A stretch of DNA of 64,000 bases, taken from contig JARGSG010000004.1 of NCBI GenBank assembly GCA_030374805.1, forward strand, positions 1,302,001-1,366,000, written 5' to 3'. The notes under the pieces were generated by a model. That model worked only from the letters and a program-made list of their open reading frames with translations, was not told the origin of the DNA and ran no database searches. This document shows, piece by piece, positions 57,977-64,000 of the stretch. The DNA is from Gracilaria gracilis (Eukaryota > Rhodophyta > Florideophyceae > Gracilariales > Gracilariaceae). Both the position numbers and the translations under genes were made by a program. Position 1 is the first letter of the stretch; the number at the start of each line of letters is the position of its first letter.

Positions 57977-58415
57977 TGTAGTGCAATGTACTTAAGCTCT
58001 CTGGTAGGGATTATTTTAGAGTTTTTGTACCTAATTAAGGTTGATTTCGGAGAGCCGATTGTGCCACACGTGGCATCCAATTTGGATAGAGTGAGATATT
58101 CATTTTGGGCCACACAGTGGTACAGTAGTGAGGCAGAGCGAGCTTGCGCTCGCTCCCCTGTCATTAAACGCAACCTGCGTTCCATCCTGACTTTGATTGC
58201 TTGCGCGAGTACTTTGCCTCCTTCTTGGAGAAATCTCCGTTAGTACGGCTCCGTCATCTGACCGGCTCTACCAAGAAAAAGCGTTGCGAGGCATACAATA
58301 TTGGTTTATTATATGTTTTGGTCCACATATTTTTGTGTATTGTCTTACCGGCCAGGTACATTTCTCCGCCCTAGTAGTGGGTGTTCTTTTGTTACTTTTC
58401 GTATTACTAGTCTCA
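57977..58415 (+). repeat. E4 3' LTR, truncated
   Basis: Matches the first 440 bp or so of 48905-49618 and then stops abruptly after GTCTCA. Confidence 0.9.
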
Positions 58416-60040
58416 GGCCCTGTCTTAACAACCGTTGACGACGCGTTGTCGTTGTCGGTCGTCGACACTATATCTTGAGTTTCTCAAGAATATCTGGCTG
58501 TAAATTAAACTGCGATCTGCCCCGCTCCTCCCAGAGGGCCACTACCTTCCTCCCTGTATTATGCACTGCGTCAGACAGCGTCACTGTCTGACACAGTACA
58601 CATCAATATCTGGAAAAGGATCCTTACGGCAAGCACGTAGATCTCTTTAATCTGTATGGATGAGGTGCATCTACGTTCTTTTCTTCATACCAAACATCAT
58701 GATGAACGCACACTATTTCGACTTCCGACCGTCGTCGTCCGCGCACAACACCCGTTCGAGCAGCGCTCACCTGATCTTCTCCCCTTGGTTCTGCGATTCT
58801 GGCCCTTACTCAATGATCAAAGAGAACAATTCCGCGGAATTCATTCCGTGAAATGCAGGCCGCTGCTTAAAAACTAACGAAGACAAAAGAACAGGGTGTA
58901 ATGGTTGCATTTATTCAATCGCAGTCTGCATATCGCAGAGATGTTCTGATAAAGAGTGCATTTGTCGTAGAAGCATTTGAGCACTCTTTGAACGCTATCA
59001 GAACGGTCTTGAAGAACTATTCTGTCCAGAAAAGACGCCCAACAATAATTAAGCGCTTGCTAACCTATGAAACTCTTTCTACCAATCTTAATTCTCGCGC
59101 GTTTCGCAATGTATTTTGAATGACACGAGACCAGTTTGAAGGCTTATTTACGAAGATTTCTCATCGCCTCGACCGAAACGTTGAAATGGGCGAGCGATCG
59201 AAGCGTCCTACTATCACACCAAGAACTCGCTTGGCCATCACTCTTCGCATGTTGGCCGGTTCAAGTTATGCGGATATAATGCTGTCTTTTCATGTTGGGC
59301 GATCAACGGCGTATCACGTATTTCACGAGACCAGGAAGGCCATCGCAGAGGAGATGAGCCTTCCTGGTCTGCCGCAATCGGTCGCAGAGCTGGAAAAACT
59401 CTCCTTGGGATTTAAACATTCGCGGAAACGTCTCAGCCCTCTGTCGGGCTGTGTAGGAGCAATTGATGGTATCGCCGTGAAAATGAAGAAGCCAAAGTGC
59501 CCTAATGCTGCGGCGTTTTATTGTCGCAAGAACTACTACTCGCTTCCGGTTCAAGCTCTAGTAGATTCTCGATATCGCTTTTTGGACGTCTCAATTCGAT
59601 GCGTCGGCTCTACGCATGACCAATTGGCACATGCTGTTTCAAAACTGGGACGCTACCTCGCTGAAAAGAATCTACGAGTTGAATATTGGATTGCTGGGGA
59701 TGAGGCCTACGTCTGTACTAACAGTCTTATTTCTCCTATTCCTGTTTCGCAGGTCCGAACGTGCTGGGAGGACGCATTTAACTTTTATTTATCCTCGTTA
59801 CGGATACATGTTGAACAGGCTTTTGGTATGTTGGTCGCTCGGTGGAGGATTCTGAACTATCTGGAGTTCTCTGTGAACGTCAACTGCGAAATTGTGGCAG
59901 TTTGTATGAAGCTACACAATTTCTGCATAGAGAATGGACCATCTGGGGGAAAGGATATTACTGAGGACGAGCTCTGTGAGCGTACTCGGACGTTTTGGCC
60001 TGGTATGAGTGTTGCAAGGAGAGACATGCTGATTGGGTAA
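58416..60040 (+). mobile_element. PIF/Harbinger-type DNA transposon, right end not found
   Basis: Starts GGCCCTGTCTTAACAACC exactly where the E4 LTR breaks off; Harbinger-type terminal repeats often begin GG-C/G-CCTGT, as I remember them. It contains a DDE transposase (58901-60040). I saw no inverted copy of the start between 60041 and 64000, so the right end is lost or too diverged. 58416-58900 has no recognised gene; a second PIF-type protein (Myb/SANT-like) was not seen. Confidence 0.6.
58901..60040 (+). pseudogene. PIF/Harbinger transposase (DDE_Tnp_4), one in-frame TGA
   Basis: Frames 58901-59119 and 59120-60040 are in the same phase, separated by a single TGA at 59117-59119. The text FRNVF-stop-MTRDQFEGLF fits the usual F-R-x-x-F-R-M-S-x-x-x-F start of PIF transposases, so the TGA most likely replaces an Arg codon (CGA to TGA). 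The downstream 306 residues are otherwise intact: helix-turn-helix (SSYADIMLSFHVGRSTAYHV) and catalytic residues in GAIDGIAV, GDEAY and HVEQAFGML. It could still be translated from the ATG at 59120, giving a protein lacking about 70 N-terminal residues. Confidence 0.8.
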
Positions 60041-60259
60041 GTGGGGATGAAGAGCCTGAGATAGATGGTGTATTTGTAATATCAAAGAGAGACGCTTTGG
60101 TGCAAGTCATTGCATGCAAGAAACTAACGCGGCCCTTGCCTCGTGGTGCGCCGTGTAACCATATCCAATCGTGACCGTGGTAGCGAGAAGCGCCGCGTTG
60201 GCTCCCGCCTCAATCCCGTCGACGAGCCTCCGCCTCACCCAGACTCCACGACGTCGTAT
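60041..60259. other. Upstream region of the P4-ATPase
   Basis: Open in the P4-ATPase frame from 60128 (after TAA at 60125) but without an ATG. No TATA box is obvious. It probably contains the 5' UTR or the end of a spliced leader exon. Confidence 0.4.
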
Positions 60260-63200
60260 ATGATGCTCGGTGACGATGACGTCGAACGTCCGGCAGGTCG
60301 TCTTCATGGAGCCTCTCATCACCCCGACTCGTCGCAAGAAACCGAACAGCATGCTTCCTTCCTTCCCCGCCTTTCTGCGCGCGAGCTGGCTGGAATGGCC
60401 GACAAGTCCATACAACGTGCCCACGTTCTTGGCCAGCGCGCTGTCACAAGAGCTGCCGGCTTTGCTAAGGTTGGTCGTCTCCCCAGTCTGGCTGCCATCA
60501 CTGGCTTCGGCGGCAAGCGAGCTCCTGTCGAAGGCAGTGATCAAGGTAGTGATGATGGTGTGGGAGCGCGTATGTCCACCTTGTCTGGCGCTGGTTTGCA
60601 TGCGCTCAGACGGAGGAACGAGCCGGAGTTTCGAACTGTCCACATTAACGATGAACATGCAAATTCTCACTTCCCTACTAACTATGTTTCTACCACCAAG
60701 TACTCCTTGTTGAGCGCTTTGCCTCTCTTTCTTTATGAACAATTCACTTGCTTTAGTAATGCCTACTTTCTGATGGTTGGTATTGGCTACACAATCGATA
60801 GGATATCTCCCATTTTCACTGTTGGTCGTTACTCTACGCTGTGGGTGTTGTCTGTCGTCGTTACCATTTCCGGTGTTAAGGAAGGTCTTGAATACTACAA
60901 TCGTTACAAAGAGGATCGACGTGTGAACCGAGCCGTTACCCATGTCGTGGGAAGCTCACGAGACGCAGATCAATGGGCGACGGTACGAGTAGGTGACATT
61001 CTTAAGATATTCGAAACGGAGCATCTTCCGGCCGACATTGTTCTCGTTGCTTGCTCTAATGACGATGTTATAGCCTATATTGAAACCAAACAGCTTGATG
61101 GTGAAAGTAATCTCAAGGTCAAAGCTGTTCCTCAAGAGCTGCGCGACGTCTTTAGCTCAGAGTCTACATCTCTTTTAGCCCGGGGGCGAATTGAATGCGA
61201 GACACCCAACGACCGCTTGTACAAATTTAACGGGCGCATGTTTATCGAGAAGAATGGTGTATCGGCCAATGCGGAAGAGCCTATTGCCTTAGGTCCAGAA
61301 AACATTATGATTCGTGGTTCCTCTTTGAGGAATACCGACTGGGTAATGGGAATTGTAGTCCATACCGAAAGAGATACAAAGCTTATGCCGAACATGAAAC
61401 CGAGGCCCAGGAAGAACTCTAAGCTGGAAAGGGAAACGAATCGGCATTACTTCTTATCTCTTGTGCTTCAGATATGCGTTGTGGTTGCCCTCACGATCCA
61501 GAACAGCCGCATTTGCGAGCAGTTATTCGATGGAGACACACCACGTGCATGGTATCTTCTGGAGAGAGACGGATGCGGTTCACTTGACTCGTTCTTGCGT
61601 TTCTTCACCTTCTTTTTGACGTTCGCTGCGTTGATTCCTATATCACTCTATGTATCAATGGAGATCGTTAGAGGATTCCAGGTGTATTTTATTGAGCGCG
61701 ATCGTAACATGATTGATCAGGAAACCGGTATCAAAACAGAAGTACGAACATCAAACCTGAATGAGGAGCTTGGCGTTATTCAGCATTTGTTCACGGACAA
61801 GACGGGTACACTAACTGCCAATCGAATGGAATTTAAAAAGTGCTCTCTCGGTGGGCGCGTATATGAAGTGGGCGACAATCTTAATACAGGAGCAACAAGC
61901 CTACGTGATCTCAAAGAAGCCATGCAAGCTGGACCAGAGCCGTCTGCAGTCCGCAACTTTTCTGTGCCTGAACTTGAAGATGCTGATATGGCTTTTCGCC
62001 TTCTGGCAATATGACATTCGGTTGTTGCTGAACACGTCCAAGAAACTGATCAGGCAAGTAAACGCAATACAGATACGAGCGAAACTAGCAGCGCGATTCG
62101 TCGACGCATTATGAGAAAGCGTCGAAACAAGGAACGAGGTCGGGTCGCTACTGACTCAGGTACACAAAACGACCCTTCTCGAGAAAGCGCTACGTCTTTA
62201 ATGACAAACCAGAGCAAGGTGACTGGGAGTGGTGAAGATGGTGACCAACGTCAATCAAGCTCTCTTGGAGAATCCGGCACCAGTGGAACTGTTCTGAACT
62301 ATCAGGCGTCCTCTCCTGATAAGGTCGCATTGGTACAGGCTGCAAGAGCTAAAGGATATACATATCTATCAAGGTCAAATAGAGATACCATTGTTGATGT
62401 ATTTGGAAGATCTGAGACGCACATTTTGCTCGAGACTATTGAGTTCCACTCGACCCGGAAGAGGATGAGTGTTATAACTAGAGACCCACAGGGTCAGGTC
62501 CGCATTTATACCAAGGGAGCCGATGCAATCATATTCGAGAGACTAGCATCCGGGCAACAAGAGGCATATGAAATGACCGAGAGACATCTCCATGAGTTTG
62601 CCGTCGAGGGTTTGCGCACACTTTGTCTAGCTTACGCTGATCTGGACGACGACTGGTTTGAAGACTGGCCACATCGTTACCGTATCGCATGTTCGGAAAT
62701 GAATGACCGAGAGCGCTATGGCAAGGGTTGCGGATGAAGTTGAGCGGAATCTAACTCTGATCGGAGCCACCGCGATTGAGGACCAGTTACAAGAAGGGGT
62801 ACCTGATACATTACGCAAACTGGAAAGGGCTGGGGTCCAGGTTTGGGTGCTAACTGGTGATAAGCAAGAAACAGCGATCAACATTGGACTGTCCTGCGGA
62901 GCCATTGATGAAGGTATGGATGTTGTCATCAGAAATGAAGAAAATCTTGAGGATAGTGCTGCACAGCTGGATAGAGCTCTTCGGAGATGGGGGGCGATCG
63001 TACAGTCAGATCGCAGCATGGAAAAGAAACTTGGTATTGTTATTGACGGCCAGACTCTTCACTACGCCCTAGAAGAACTACAAAAAATGCTGATGGTTGT
63101 CACGAACAAGGCGCGGTCTGTGATCGCTTGCAGAGTAAGTCCAAAACAGAAGACGGAGATAGTTGAACTAGTCAGGAAGCACGTTCCAAATGAGGGGACT

Positions 63201-64000
63201 CTGGCAATCGGAGACGGTGCTAACGATGTCGGTATGATTCAGGCCGCTCATGTGGGAGTAGGTATTGTCGGATTGGAGGGACAGGAAGCTAAATTGGCAT
63301 CGGACTATTCTTTGTCACAGTTCCGCTTCTTGGGGCGTTTGATGCTGGTGCATGGTAGGTCGAATTACAAGCGGCTTGCCAAACTGGTTCTCTACACGAT
63401 TTACAAGAATGCATGTTTGACACTTTGCGAGATCTATTGGGCTTCTCAATCGGCATATTCTGGTCAAGCACTGCTTGATCCATTGATGGGTGGTTTGTAC
63501 AACGTCATCCTGACTGCCTTGCCTCCGATTGTGCTTGGTGTTTTTGATCAAGAGCTTTCGGCAGAATACGCCCTTGCATTCCCAGAGATATATGCTAAAG
63601 GTCAGTGGAACACCGCCTACAATTTCAGAGTGTTTATGAGCTGGATGAGCGCGGGTGTTTGGCAATCAGCTGTCGTATTCTTCATTTGTGTCTGGGGCTT
63701 CGGAGGTATCGCGTCCCACAACGGGCAGATGTTCGGAATGTGGCCTTTCGGGACAGTTGTGTTTTCTTCTGTGATCTTCACCGTGCACATTACGCTTCTT
63801 GTATATCAGAGTTCCTGGACGAAACTAACGGCATTCCTGTTCGTTATTTCTTTCCTCTCTTGGTTCCTATTTGGTCCGTTGTTTTCATGGCGACCTATTG
63901 CACTAACCGGCAGGCTTTCTCCACCTTTGTATGCGGTAACGCATCGCGTGTTCGCTGACGCTCGATTTTGGCTTGTAATAATGTTGATCCCTGTTGTAAC
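60260..64000 (+). pseudogene. P4-type ATPase (phospholipid flippase), disrupted and cut by window end
   Basis: P4-ATPases flip aminophospholipids to the cytosolic leaflet. First ATG is 60260. A long disordered N-terminus precedes membrane segments 1-2 (LLSALPLFLYEQFTCFSNAY). The actuator has LDGESNLKVKAV (P4-type DGET/S). Segment 4 has PISLYVSMEIVRGFQ, characteristic of P4. The phosphorylation site is DKTGTLT near 61797. The nucleotide domain has KGADAIIFERL; the hinge has LTGDKQET and GDGANDVGMIQAAHVGVGI. C-terminal membrane segments continue to the window edge. Two breaks: TGA at 62012-62014, where the family has Cys (LLAI-C-HSVV), and a one-base shift near 62714, after which the frame is open for over 425 codons. 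No intron explains either. Recent pseudogene, sequence error or recoding are all possible. Confidence 0.85.

Larger units (their letters stand above)
48905..58415 (+). mobile_element. Gypsy/chromovirus element E4, 3' LTR truncated
   Basis: 5' LTR 48905-49618 (714 bp). The 3' LTR starts at 57977 and matches only to 58415, where PIF/Harbinger-like DNA begins. The internal region has gag, pol with chromodomain and a shorter antisense frame. It is inserted in the DT2 transposase. No target duplication can be checked because the right end is missing. It is the most degraded pol of the four. Confidence 0.93.

Noticed and set aside
62012-62014. Genome-wide reassignment of UGA (to Trp or Cys)
   Set aside because: UGA aligns with Trp, Cys and Arg in different genes, and the divergent vWA gene ends at UGA. 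UAA and UAG stops also interrupt the same kinds of elements.

Overview
This is a eukaryotic window made mostly of mobile DNA. There is no bacterial gene organisation. Coding sequence includes chromodomain Ty3/gypsy and Ty1/copia retrotransposons, two cut-and-paste DNA transposons broken by retrotransposons, a PIF/Harbinger-type transposase, three secreted von Willebrand A (vWA) domain genes, and a P4-type lipid-flippase ATPase that runs off the right end. The genes show no obvious introns. The mix fits an intron-poor, LTR-rich genome such as a red macroalga; an oomycete-like protist is the main alternative. The species is not determined.

Layout. 500-25380 is an old DNA transposon (DT1) with imperfect terminal inverted repeats. 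Its transposase gene (734-922, 11791-12543, 24514-about 25180) is split by two gypsy elements: E1 (+, 923-11785, 475 bp LTRs) and E2 (-, 12544-24508, 997/973 bp LTRs). 26010-31493 is a large inverted repeat. Its arms of about 1.7 kb carry identical vWA genes reading outward, and its spacer holds a third, divergent vWA gene and several perfect hairpins. 31883-39406 is a copia element (-) with a perfect 5-bp target duplication; its 3' LTR is cut in three pieces by two further insertions. 40007-48904 is the remains of a pogo/Tigger-like transposase (DT2), broken by gypsy element E3 (-, 40362-48738, 851 bp LTRs) and then by E4 (+, 48905-58415). The 3' LTR of E4 stops where a PIF/Harbinger element begins (58416-about 60040). 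From 60260 to the end is the P4-ATPase.

The four gypsy elements share plan and primer: gag, protease, reverse transcriptase, RNase H, integrase and a C-terminal chromodomain, with the same 18-base primer-binding site and related polypurine tracts. All are decayed to different degrees. The most unusual feature is an extra reading frame on the opposite strand, between the chromodomain and the 3' LTR of E1, E2 and E4. In E1 and E2 it is about 630-640 codons long and appears homologous. E3 lacks it.

Other points: a 532-bp stretch of complete identity inside otherwise divergent E3 LTRs; a copia gag start codon lying inside a half-tRNA(iMet) primer-binding site; the same reverse-transcriptase tryptophan codon turned into a stop in E2 and E3; and a UGA at a normally cysteine position in the P4-ATPase, followed by a frameshift. 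All comparisons were made by eye between copies in this window and against remembered family motifs.
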